Assembly: GCA_016720595.1 (NCBI GenBank)
Contig: JADKKI010000002.1
Coordinates: 124,001-188,000, forward strand
Length of the DNA stretch: 64,000 nucleotides
Reading direction: 5' to 3'
From: Myxococcales bacterium
Lineage (GTDB): Bacteria > Myxococcota_A > Polyangia > Haliangiales > Haliangiaceae
Shown here: positions 35,601-44,198 of the stretch, one piece after another
How positions within the stretch are numbered: the first letter of the stretch is position 1
Layout: each line of letters begins with the position of its first letter
The notes under the pieces: generated by a model
Seen by the model: only the letters and a program-made list of their open reading frames with translations
Databases searched by the model: none
Told to the model about the DNA's origin: nothing
Position numbers and translations under genes: made by a program

Positions 35601-37209
35601 GACGCCGGCACTCGGCTTCGTGTTCAACGGCTGGTCCGGTGGCGGCTGCGTCGGAACCGGCCAGTGCAACATCAACGTGACCGCGGCGACCGGCGTGACG
35701 GCGACCTTCGCCGTCGCGACCTATGCACTGACCGTCAACCTGGCCGGCAACGGTTCAGGCTCGGTGGGATCCGCGCCGGCGGGGATCAACTGCGGCGCGA
35801 ACTGCAGCGCGCTGTTCAACTACAACACGGCGGTCACGCTCACGCCGACGCCTGCCGCGGGCAGCGTGTTCACCGGCTGGGCGGGTGCCTGTACAGGCAA
35901 TGGCGCGTGCGTGGTGACGATCACCGCCGCAGCCTCGGTCACCGCGACGTTCACGCTGACCACCCATCAGCTGACCGTGACCAAGACCGGCACGGGCACC
36001 GGCGGCATCACCTCGAGCCCGGTCGGGATCAGCTGCGGCGCTGATTGCAACGAGCTCTACAACTACAACACCTCGGTCGTGTTGACGGCGACGCCGGCTC
36101 TCGGCTCGTCGTTCGCGGGCTGGACGGGTGCCTGCACCGGCATGGGGCCGTGCACGGTCCTCATGATCGCGGCGAAGTCGGCCAACGCGCGCTTCGACGT
36201 GATCCCGCCGAACTACGTGTTCGTGACGTCGAGCAGTCACAGCGGCAACCTCGGCGGCCTCGCCGGCGCCGACGCGACATGCCAGGCAGAGGCGCAGGCG
36301 GCGAGCCTGCCCGGGACGTACCGGGCGTACCTCTCGACCTCGACGATCAATGCGCCCGCGCGCCTCGGATCTGCGAGCGGCTGGATCCGTGCCGATGGCA
36401 AGCCCGTCGCGGACAAGGTCTCGGACCTGGTCGCCGGCCACCTGTTCTATCCGATCCTGATGGACGCGGATAAGAACCCGGTTCCCGAGGGCATCTACGG
36501 CATCACCGCGACCACCGCCGGTGGCACCTATCACAGCACCTACGGCAACTGCATGGACTACACCTCGGTGCAGGCCCAGGTGTTCGGCGGCTATCCGACC
36601 ACGAACAGCGGCCTGTTCAGCGGGTTCGCCGCGCCGAGCTGCGCGCTCATGACCTTCCGGATCTACTGCTTCGGCATCGACAACCAGGCGGTCGTCAAGC
36701 CGCCGGTGGTGAGCGCCCGCAGGGCGTTCGTGTCATCGCCGTGGGCTCCGACGACCAACGGCGGGCTCGCCGCGGCCGATGCGGTGTGCACGACGGACGC
36801 GACGGCCGCGGGTCTCCCCGGCACCTACAAGGCCCTGCTGGCCTCGGTCGGGGCCACGGCGATCTCGCGGTTCAACACCGCCGGTGGGCAGCTGCCGTGG
36901 GCGCGTCCCGATCAGACCTTGATGACGGTGACACCAGGCGCGCTCGCGGGGGCGCTGACCTACCTCGAGGCATCCCCCCACAGCAACGCCGCCAACACGC
37001 AGTTCTTCGGACAGGTGTTCCTGTGGACTGGCGCACCGGATCTCGTCACGGCCGGAACCGCGACCACCACCTGCAACAGCTGGAACGATCCCAGCGGAAC
37101 GGCCCGGATCGGCCTCGCCGGGTATTCGCGGATCGCGGACTGGTTCGGCGCCACGTCGGGGGTCAACTGCAACACCGCGAGCGTCAGGCATGTGTGTCTG
37201 CAGGAGTGA
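32603..37209 (+). pseudogene. Lipoprotein with 14 InlB-like repeats and two C-terminal DUF1554-type domains (one frameshift)
   Basis: After correcting one missing base this encodes about 1,535 residues. A lipoprotein signal ends in VVMGAC (Cys21). A Cys-rich head follows (CGPGDQCPPGLDC), of a type common in myxobacterial lipoproteins. Fourteen divergent InlB/Flg_new-type repeats of about 81 residues come next, each with paired cysteines in ISCG-x-DCSE and GGCSGTGTC. Two DUF1554/endostatin-like domains close the protein, starting FVTSSSHSGNLGGLAGADA and FVSSPWAPTTNGGLAAADA. The reading frame changes at 33310-33311, where GCGCGG should be GCGCGGG to restore GNGAGSVDSAPTG in repeat 3. Repeat 8 carries a compensated pair of indels (about 34543-34563) that scrambles ten residues. 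A surface or adhesion role is inferred. The start at 32603 or 32615 is uncertain. Confidence 0.82.
32795..36208 (+). repeat. 14 tandem InlB-like protein repeats (about 244 bp each)
   Basis: The unit is about 81 codons and reads approximately LTV-x-x-x-GNGxGxVTSxPxGIxCG, then DC-x-E-x-Y, TVTLTATP, G-S-x-F-x-GW and GC-x-GTGTC, ending VTATFTLTTH. DNA identity between copies is only moderate, so the array is old rather than freshly duplicated. Four Cys per repeat suggest two disulfides in each. Repeats 1, 13 and 14 have a shorter second Cys block (GACSGNGTC type). Confidence 0.85.
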
Positions 37210-37272
37210 TCATGGGACGCACCTTGAAAACAGCTCGAAACCCGGGACCCGTGCGTTACGCTGAGAGGGGCC

Positions 37273-39171
37273 ATGCGGCGTTGTCGTAAGTGCAGGAAGG
37301 AGTGGCCGGATGAGATGACCGCCTGTCCGGATGACGGCTGGTCGTTCACGGTCGAGGTCGATGCCACGTACCACCCACCGGTGACGGCTGGAGGCAGCGC
37401 TGCGCTCGCGGTGTCGCCAGCGCTCGCGCCGGACGAGCCACCGCCGTCGAGCGACCTGTTGCCCGGTGCGCAGGTCGGCGAGTACATCGTCGACAAGAAG
37501 ATCGGTGAGGGCGGCATGGGCGCGGTGTACTCCGCGACCCACCCGATGATCGGCAAGCGTGCGGCGATCAAGGTGATCAGCACCGCGCTCGGAACCGATG
37601 CCTCAGCGGTCAACCGCTTCGTGCAGGAGGCTCGATCGGTCAACCAGATCGGACACCCCAACATCGTCGACGTGTTCGCGTTCGGCGAGCTCCCCGACGG
37701 CCGCAACTACTTCGTGATGGAGTATCTGCAGGGCGAGAGCCTTGCCGATCGGATCCAGCGCGTGGAGATGCCACTCGGCGAGGCGATCGAGATCCTCGAT
37801 CAGGTGGCCGATGCGCTCGAGGCGGCGCACGAGAAGCAGATCGTTCATCGCGACCTCAAGCCCGACAACGTCTACCTGGCCGCCGTGCGTGGCGGTCGTA
37901 CGCTGGTCAAGCTGCTCGACTTCGGCATCGCGAAGCTGTCGGCGCCCGAAGGTCCGGGCAGTGGCGGCATCCAGAAGACCCGCACCGGGATGATGATGGG
38001 GACCCCGGGCTACCTCTCGCCCGAGCAGGCGCGCGGCAAGAACGTCGATCACCGCACCGACATCTACGCACTCGGCTGCATGGTGTTCGAGATCGTCTGT
38101 GGCCGGCTGCCGTTCATCGCCGACAACGCGATGGACATCGTGCTGATGCACATGACCGCACCCCCGGTGCGCGCCAGCTCGGTGTGGCCCGAGATCCCAG
38201 CGCCGCTCGACGACCTGATCGCCCGGATGCTCGAGAAGGACGCCGCGGCGCGCCCCTCGTTGACCGAAGTTCGGGCGGTGTTCTCGGAGCTGGTCCAGAG
38301 CGGGCTGGTCACCCTCAACAACGGGCGTGGCGTCGCGTTCGGCTCCGGGATCAGCAGGATGCAGACACCGGCCGGTGGGCTACCGCGCCCGGCCACGCAC
38401 AACGCACTCGCGCTCGGCACTCAGCCGGCCTCGCCGCGCCCCGACACCAGCCCGCCCGGGGGTGTGGCCACGACGATGCCGCCGCCGTCGAGCGCTGCGG
38501 GATCCACCGGCTCCAAGAAGGGGGTGGTGTTCGCGATCGTCGCCGTCGTCGTCGTGCTCGGTGGCGTGGGTGCGTTCTTCGCCTTGAAAGGTGGCGAGGA
38601 GCCCGCGGAGAAGGCGCCGATCGCTACCGCGCCACCGCCGAAGCCAGAGCCGCCGAAGATCCGCCGAAGAGATCCGCCGAAGACCGTCGAACCGCCGAAG
38701 ACCGTCGAGCCGCCGAAGATGGTCGAGCCGCCGAAGACCGTCGAGCCCCCCAAGCCTGCGGTGCTCCAGATCGCGATCAGCGTCGACAAGGCGGTCGTCC
38801 TGGTCGATGGCAAGGCGATCGAGGTGACCGGGCGGACCGCCAAGGCCGCGGTCGACACGGAGGGGCCGCACACGGTGAGCGTCACCGCCGCCGGTCGCGA
38901 GCCGTTCGAGACCACGATCGAGACCAAGGCCGGTGAGACGCAGAAGCTGGTCGCCAAGCTCGAGCGCGCTCGGGGCGGCGCGAAGAAGCCGCCCGTGATC
39001 AGCGGCAAGCAGCCGACCGTGCCCAGCGGGAAGCCGACCGGCACGCCCACCGGCACTCCGACCGGCACGCCCACGAACACGACGACGCCCCCGCCGGTCG
39101 ACACCACGAAGAAGGGACCTGACGTGAAGAAGGACGCAACCATGGATCCGTTTGCGGAGGGTGGAAAGTGA
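37273..39171 (+). CDS. Transmembrane Ser/Thr protein kinase with N-terminal zinc ribbon and PEGA-like C-terminus
   Basis: The product is 632 residues. The N-terminus is a small zinc-ribbon-like motif (C4-x2-C7, then C18-P-D-D-G). The kinase domain occupies about 69-335: KIGEGGMGAVYSATH, Lys100 in AAIK, VHRDLKPDNVYL, LLDFGIAK and GTPGYLSPEQARG, all canonical. A membrane helix follows at about 416-438 (VVFAIVAVVVVLGGVGAFFAL). Next are a Pro/Lys linker with four 18-bp DNA repeats encoding PPKTVE, a PEGA-like beta domain (VVLVDGKAIEVTGRTAK) and a TGTP repeat. The C-terminus, DATMDPFAEGGK, shares T-[MI]-DPFA with the convergent double kinase, whose second kinase domain is nearly identical in sequence. 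A TPR gene overlaps its stop by 4 nt. Confidence 0.92.
   Translation: MRRCRKCRKEWPDEMTACPDDGWSFTVEVDATYHPPVTAGGSAALAVSPALAPDEPPPSSDLLPGAQVGEYIVDKKIGEGGMGAVYSATHPMIGKRAAIKVISTALGTDASAVNRFVQEARSVNQIGHPNIVDVFAFGELPDGRNYFVMEYLQGESLADRIQRVEMPLGEAIEILDQVADALEAAHEKQIVHRDLKPDNVYLAAVRGGRTLVKLLDFGIAKLSAPEGPGSGGIQKTRTGMMMGTPGYLSPEQARGKNVDHRTDIYALGCMVFEIVCGRLPFIADNAMDIVLMHMTAPPVRASSVWPEIPAPLDDLIARMLEKDAAARPSLTEVRAVFSELVQSGLVTLNNGRGVAFGSGISRMQTPAGGLPRPATHNALALGTQPASPRPDTSPPGGVATTMPPPSSAAGSTGSKKGVVFAIVAVVVVLGGVGAFFALKGGEEPAEKAPIATAPPPKPEPPKIRRRDPPKTVEPPKTVEPPKMVEPPKTVEPPKPAVLQIAISVDKAVVLVDGKAIEVTGRTAKAAVDTEGPHTVSVTAAGREPFETTIETKAGETQKLVAKLERARGGAKKPPVISGKQPTVPSGKPTGTPTGTPTGTPTNTTTPPPVDTTKKGPDVKKDATMDPFAEGGK
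38674..38745 (+). repeat. Four 18-bp tandem repeats encoding PPKTVE
   Basis: The unit CCGCCGAAGACCGTCGAG recurs at 38674, 38692, 38710 (as GATGGTCGAG) and 38728, with a decayed fifth copy starting at 38746. It encodes PPK-[TM]-VE in the extracytoplasmic linker of the kinase. Copy number could vary between strains. Confidence 0.75.
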
Positions 39172-40040
39172 GCCGGCTGGTCGCGGGATCACTCGCCGCG
39201 TTGCTGGTCGCCACGTCGGTGGCCCGTGGCCAGGCGCCCGCGCCGCCGGCGCCCGACGCCAAGCCCGACGTCAAGCCCGATGGGCTCACCGACGATCAGA
39301 AGCGCGCGCAGGCCAAGACGCTCTACGAGCAGGGGCTCAGCGCCTACAACCTCGGGAACTTCGACGCCGCGATCAGCTCGTTCTCCGAGGCCTATGCGAT
39401 CTCGCAGGCGCCCGGGCTGCTGTTCAACATCGCCCAGTCGCACCGCCTGAAGAAGGACTACGAGAAGGCGACGTACTTCTACACCACGTACCTGCGTCTC
39501 AAGCCCGACGCGCCGAACCGCGCGGACGTCGAGGCGCGGCTCGAGGAGATGCAGAAGCTGATCGACGAGCAGAAGAAGATGGAGCGGCGCCCGCCGGAGG
39601 GCACGGTCACGCCCGACGGCAACGGAGGCCAGGGCAACCAGGCCAAGCCACTGCCGACCGTGGGCCCGATCGACAAGCCGAGCGATCCCGACGCCGGCCG
39701 CAACGCACAGACGCTGATGACCGCTGGCCTCGCCACGGGCGGTGCCGGGGTGGCGCTGGTGATCACGGGCTTCGTGTTCGGTTCGCTCGCGCGCTCCGCC
39801 GAGAAGGATCTCAACGCCCTCAGCACGAACATGGGGACCTGGACGCAGGCCCAGCAGGACCGCTACGACGCGGGCAAGCGAAACAACACGATCGCGATCA
39901 TCTCGTTCATCGCGGGTGGTGCGGCGGTCGCCACGGGTGGCGCCCTCTACGTGCTCGGCACCATGAAGAAGAAGCACGCCACCGTCGCGATCAACCCGAC
40001 GCGCGGTGGATCGACGGTCGCGGTCGGCTGGTCGTTCTGA
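39168..40040 (+). CDS. Exported TPR protein with two C-terminal membrane helices
   Basis: The product is 290 residues. A signal peptide (VAGSLAALLVATSVARGQA) is followed by TPR-type helices: AKTLYEQGLSAYNLGNFDAA, then LLFNIAQSHRLKKDYEKATY. A Pro/Gly-rich linker leads to two hydrophobic helices (about 185-205 and 245-265, GVALVITGFVFGSLA and IAIISFIAGGAAVATGGALY). The C-terminus is beta-like (STVAVGWSF). The GTG at 39168 overlaps the kinase stop by 4 nt with GGAGG nearby, so it is translationally coupled to the kinase and is a likely partner or substrate. This kinase-plus-TPR pairing suggests an envelope signalling unit; the function is unknown. Confidence 0.75.
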   Translation: MSRLVAGSLAALLVATSVARGQAPAPPAPDAKPDVKPDGLTDDQKRAQAKTLYEQGLSAYNLGNFDAAISSFSEAYAISQAPGLLFNIAQSHRLKKDYEKATYFYTTYLRLKPDAPNRADVEARLEEMQKLIDEQKKMERRPPEGTVTPDGNGGQGNQAKPLPTVGPIDKPSDPDAGRNAQTLMTAGLATGGAGVALVITGFVFGSLARSAEKDLNALSTNMGTWTQAQQDRYDAGKRNNTIAIISFIAGGAAVATGGALYVLGTMKKKHATVAINPTRGGSTVAVGWSF

Positions 40041-40052
40041 GCTGACGCCAGG

Positions 40053-42917
40053 TCACGGCGCGAACGGATCGATCGTTCCGTCCTTGCCGTACTTCGACGC
40101 CGCGGATCCGGATCCAGCTCCGGCGCCGTTCGGCGCCGCCCCGGAACCAGTACCCGGCGCGACCTGTGTGGTCCTCGGCTTGCGCTCGAGCCGCACCACG
40201 ATTGTTCCCGAGGATCCCGAGACGTCGATGGCCTGCTCGACGGTGATCCGCCCGGCGGCGCTGACGACCAGCCGGTGAGGGCCATCCGCGAGGGCGACCT
40301 TCGCGCGGCCGCTCGTTGTCGGGACCGCCGCACCGTCGACCTCGATGATCGCCGTTGGAACGTTCGCGGTGATCGTCACGTCGCGCTGCTGTGCGGGCGC
40401 GTCGACGGTCGGGGCATCCACGGTCGGGGCATCCGCGGTCACCGTGGCGAGCGTCTGGGAGGTCGCCGCGTCGGTTGCGATCCGCGGCGCGGCGTCCGCA
40501 GGGGGCGTACTCGAGGCGAGCGCCGCATCGCCGGTGGGCGCGGTGCGGTGCTGGCTCGTCAGCCCGATCACGATCGCGACGGCGGGCACCATCAGCGCGA
40601 CGCCGACGATCGTGATCGCCAGCCCACGTCGCGAGCGTCTCGGGGACGCGGGCGTGCGGGCGGCGCCTGCCGGATCGAACGAGATGCCTGTGGGTGCCTC
40701 GCTCGGTGAGTTCGCGCGACGGCGGCCGCCGTCGGATTCGGGGAGGATGGTGGGGGCGATCGGGGCGTTCGGGGCTCGGGGCGCCTCGGCGGGCAGCGGG
40801 CGTGGCTGGGACGGTGGCGTGCGGCCCTCGTTGTCACCACGTCGCCGTGCGAGGTCGGAGCGAAACGTCGCCGCACTTCCAGGCTCGATCTGGATGAGCC
40901 CCGACGCGACCAGCTCGGCAAACACCTCGCGCACGCGGACGAGCGACGGGCGACGGTCTGGATCCTTGTCGAGCATCTCCAGGAGGAGCTTCTCGAGCAG
41001 CAGCGGGATGTCGGGTTTGAACTCGCTCGGCCGCGGTGGTGGCGAGGAGATGTGCATCAGCACGATGTCCATCGGGCTCTCCGCCATGAACGGCATCCGT
41101 CCGGTGATCATCTCGAACATCATCACGCCGAGCGCGTAGATGTCGGTGCGGTGGTCGACGTTCCGGCCGCGCGCCTGCTCGGGCGAGAGGTAACCCGGGG
41201 TGCCCATGATCATCCCCGTGCTCGTCTTCGCGACGCCACCATCGCCGGCGACCAGCTTCGCGATCCCGAAATCGAGCAGCTTCACGTGGATGAACCCGCC
41301 GCGCACCGACGACAGGAACACGTTGTCGGGCTTGAGATCGCGGTGGACGATCTGGCTTCCGTGCGCCGCCTCCAGGGCCCCGGCGATCTCGTCGAGGATC
41401 TGTACCGCATCGGCGATCGTGAGGAACGTGCGCGACAGGCGCGCGCGCAGACTCTCGCCCTGCAGGTACTCCATCACGAAGTAGTTGCGGCCGTCGGGGA
41501 GCGTCCCGAAGGCGAACACGTCGACGATGTTGGGGTGTCCGATCTGATTGACCGAGCGCGCCTCCTGCACGAACCGCTGCACCACCACGGGATCCGCGCC
41601 GAGATCGACGGCGATGACCTTGATCGCTGCGCGCTTGCCGATCAGCGGATGCGTGGCCGAGTAGACCACCCCCATGCCGCCCTCACCGATCTTCTTGTCG
41701 ATCACGTACTCGCCCACGTGCGTGCCGCTCGGGAGCTCGCCGCCGGGAACGTAGCGTGGTGCCCCGAGCCCGACGGCGGTCCCGGCCACGGTCGGCTGCG
41801 GGTTCGCACCGGTGATCGCCGCCGATGACGCGGTGGGGCTCGGCTGCATCGCGGGTGGCGCCTTGAGGTCGGCTGCCGTCGCGACGCCGAGGATCGTCTG
41901 CTTCGCCGAAGCGGCCGTCGGCGTCGCGACTGCCGGAGCCGGTGCCGCACGTGCCACCGGCGCGGGGGCGGCGGAGCCGAGGACGCGCGTGCTCATCGCC
42001 GAGTCGGGCCCGTCGAGGCCCCCGATCCCCGAGACCGGATCGTCGACGGGCGCATCGGGGACCGACATCTGTTGCGCCGAGGGCCGAGCGCCGCTCGCGA
42101 ACCGCGACAGCGCCGCGCCGAGAGCGCCGACGTCCTGATACCGCTTCGCCGGATCCTTCTCGAGACACTTCGCGATCACCGCGAAGAACGCGGGTGGCAC
42201 CTCGGGCAGCGCCGGAGGCTCGTCGCGGGTGATCGCGAGCGCGAACTCGGCGAAGTTGTCGGCCTTGAACGGCAGCCGCCCGGAGACCAGCTTGTAGAGG
42301 ATCACGCCGAGTGACCACACGTCGGTCCGGGCGTCGACGCTCTTGCTCGAACGAAACTGCTCGGGCGACATGAACCCGGGCGACCCGACGACGTTCGACG
42401 TGCCGGTCAACCTGACCTCGTTCTCGCCGGTCGGAGCCTTGGCGACGCCGAAGTCGAGGACCTTCACGAGCGGGGTTCCGTCCGCGCGTCGGATCAGGAA
42501 CAGGTTTCCGGGCTTGAGATCTCGATGGATGATGCCGGCCGCGTGAGCCTCCGCGAGGCCGGTGCAGGCCTGCGCGATGTACAGCGCCGCCGTCGACACA
42601 TCGAGCACGCGCACCTTGGACAGGCGCGCGAGATCGGTGCCCGTCAGCAGCTCCATCACGATGTACGGCAGGCCGTCATCGACCCCGAAGTCCGAGACCC
42701 GGCAGATGTGCTCGCTCTTCAGGTGCGCCGAGGCCTGCGCCTCGCGACGAAACCTCGCGATCGCCGTCGGATCGGCGGCCATCTCGGTGGCGAGAAACTT
42801 GAGCGCGACCCGGGTCCCCAGGTGCAGGTGGATCGCCTCGACCACGAGGCCCATTCCGCCCCGGCCGATCACGCGCTCGACGCGGTACTTGCCCGCTACG
42901 AGCGTGCCCGGCTGCAT
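40053..42917 (-). CDS. Protein with two Ser/Thr kinase domains in tandem plus transmembrane and PEGA-like regions
   Basis: The product is 954 residues in one uninterrupted frame. Kinase 1 (about 10-275) has GRGGMGLVVEAIH, Lys40, IIHRDLKPGNLFL (131-138) and LDFGVAK (155-157). A Pro/Ala linker follows. Kinase 2 (about 400-670) has GEGGMGVVYSATH, Lys433, VHRDLKPDNVFL (525-532), LDFGIAK (549-551) and GTPGYLSPEQARG. Both look catalytically complete. A membrane helix at about 765-787 is followed by a PEGA-like domain (845-911) and the C-terminal TIDPFAP. Kinase 2 onward closely resembles the convergent kinase at 37.3-39.2 kb, so the gene probably arose by fusion of a duplicate to an unrelated kinase. 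The ATG at 42917 has GGAGG unusually close, 2 nt away. Confidence 0.9.
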   Translation of the reverse strand: MQPGTLVAGKYRVERVIGRGGMGLVVEAIHLHLGTRVALKFLATEMAADPTAIARFRREAQASAHLKSEHICRVSDFGVDDGLPYIVMELLTGTDLARLSKVRVLDVSTAALYIAQACTGLAEAHAAGIIHRDLKPGNLFLIRRADGTPLVKVLDFGVAKAPTGENEVRLTGTSNVVGSPGFMSPEQFRSSKSVDARTDVWSLGVILYKLVSGRLPFKADNFAEFALAITRDEPPALPEVPPAFFAVIAKCLEKDPAKRYQDVGALGAALSRFASGARPSAQQMSVPDAPVDDPVSGIGGLDGPDSAMSTRVLGSAAPAPVARAAPAPAVATPTAASAKQTILGVATAADLKAPPAMQPSPTASSAAITGANPQPTVAGTAVGLGAPRYVPGGELPSGTHVGEYVIDKKIGEGGMGVVYSATHPLIGKRAAIKVIAVDLGADPVVVQRFVQEARSVNQIGHPNIVDVFAFGTLPDGRNYFVMEYLQGESLRARLSRTFLTIADAVQILDEIAGALEAAHGSQIVHRDLKPDNVFLSSVRGGFIHVKLLDFGIAKLVAGDGGVAKTSTGMIMGTPGYLSPEQARGRNVDHRTDIYALGVMMFEMITGRMPFMAESPMDIVLMHISSPPPRPSEFKPDIPLLLEKLLLEMLDKDPDRRPSLVRVREVFAELVASGLIQIEPGSAATFRSDLARRRGDNEGRTPPSQPRPLPAEAPRAPNAPIAPTILPESDGGRRRANSPSEAPTGISFDPAGAARTPASPRRSRRGLAITIVGVALMVPAVAIVIGLTSQHRTAPTGDAALASSTPPADAAPRIATDAATSQTLATVTADAPTVDAPTVDAPAQQRDVTITANVPTAIIEVDGAAVPTTSGRAKVALADGPHRLVVSAAGRITVEQAIDVSGSSGTIVVRLERKPRTTQVAPGTGSGAAPNGAGAGSGSAASKYGKDGTIDPFAP

Positions 42918-42937
42918 CACCTCCAATGTATCACCGC

Positions 42938-44170
42938 CTATCGCGAGTCGGAGGCCGCTGCCGTGAACACCCCACGTGCCATCAGGGAGCGCTCCGCCGC
43001 CGCGCGCTCCGTGTAGATCTTCGCCCGGAGCGCGGCGATCACCCGATCGGAGGGCAGGGCGGTCGCCGCCAGCTCGACCAGATGAGAGGCGAGGGCGAGG
43101 TCCCCGGCGGCGGCGAGCTGCTCGGCCCTCGCCGCGAGGACGCCGGCGCCACCGGCCAGCGCCGCGAGCTCCTGGGCGAGCGCGACCTCGCGCGCAGGCT
43201 TCAGGTGCGCCGGGTTGCCGTCCCACCAGCCGCCGTAGAGGCGGTACAGGTTGCGCACGATGAACTCGGGTTCGTCGTAGATCGGGGACAGGTAGGGCCG
43301 GGCGAGCAACTCGGGTGGCGCGACCACCTCGGCGAGGATCTGGTCGAGCCGCGCACCCCGATTCATCAGCGTGATCACCTGATCGACGAGGGACTCGAGG
43401 AAGCTCGCGGTGTCGTCGAGCGCGCGATGCACGGCGGCGGCACCCCAGATCGGAACGCCGTGGCCGGGCGCCAGGACCTCCCCGCCGAGCGCATCCATCG
43501 CGCGCAGCGCCGCCGCCCACTCGCGCGGGAACCGCTGCACCTTCTGCGGATTGCCGCAGTTCGGCGAGGCCCAGATGAACAGGTCGCCCGCACACACCAC
43601 GCCCGCGTCGGGGACCCACACCCAGAGATGATCGTCGGTCTCGCCGAGCGCGTGGCTGAGCTCGAACCTGCGCCCTCCGACGTCGAGCGATCGGCGATCG
43701 ACCACCAGCTCGTCCGGCGCACGGAACGTGTGGGGAAACTCCGCGCCGGTCTGGAACTGCCGCCGGTTGATCGCGTGGTTCCAGCCCCGGGTCAGCGCAT
43801 ACCGCTCGAACCGACGGGGCACGGCCTCGTGCGCGATCACGTGGATCGGGCGGCCGGTGGGCTCGCGCTCGTAGAGCTCCACGCCGAAGCAATGATCGAC
43901 GTGCCCGTGGGTCCACACCGCCGTGTGGACGGGGTCGGTGGTCAGCTTGCGCAGCACCACGCGCGTGGGCTCGGCCAGCACGAAGCTCCCGGTATCGATG
44001 AGCACCAGCCCGGCATCGGTGGCAAACGCCGTGACGTTCGCGAAGCTCGAGACGAACACGCTGCCAGGGGCGAGGGCCTCGGCCACGAACCGGGGCGCCA
44101 TCGGCTGCGCGCGATCGATCGAGGCGGTTCCGCTCAGCAGCTCGTCGGACAGCTCGCGCAGGCTCGGCAT
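42938..44170 (-). CDS. Metallo-beta-lactamase-fold hydrolase, alkylsulfatase-like
   Basis: The product is 410 residues. The MBL metal site THGHVDHCFG (H-x-H-x-D-H) is followed by GETDDHLWVW, the strand VVCAGDLFIWASPN (metal Asp) and LAPGHGVPIWG (metal His). The C-terminal half contains LYRLYGGWWDGNPAHLKPA, which corresponds to the dimerisation segment of BDS1/SdsA1-type linear alkylsulfatases. There is no signal peptide, unlike many secreted alkylsulfatases. A sulfatase or related hydrolase activity is likely, but the substrate is unproven. The start at ATG 44170 is preferred over TTG 44188. The next gene downstream on the strand is the double kinase, 20 nt away, so the two may be co-transcribed. 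Confidence 0.8.
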   Translation of the reverse strand: MPSLRELSDELLSGTASIDRAQPMAPRFVAEALAPGSVFVSSFANVTAFATDAGLVLIDTGSFVLAEPTRVVLRKLTTDPVHTAVWTHGHVDHCFGVELYEREPTGRPIHVIAHEAVPRRFERYALTRGWNHAINRRQFQTGAEFPHTFRAPDELVVDRRSLDVGGRRFELSHALGETDDHLWVWVPDAGVVCAGDLFIWASPNCGNPQKVQRFPREWAAALRAMDALGGEVLAPGHGVPIWGAAAVHRALDDTASFLESLVDQVITLMNRGARLDQILAEVVAPPELLARPYLSPIYDEPEFIVRNLYRLYGGWWDGNPAHLKPAREVALAQELAALAGGAGVLAARAEQLAAAGDLALASHLVELAATALPSDRVIAALRAKIYTERAAAERSLMARGVFTAAASDSR

Positions 44171-44198
44171 CGGCCTACCGTAATGCAAGAAGGCCCCG

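Noticed and set aside
32795-36208. Regularly spaced repeats considered as a CRISPR array
   Set aside because: The period is about 244 bp, the copies are diverged and all encode protein repeats in one frame; there are no short identical direct repeats or spacers.
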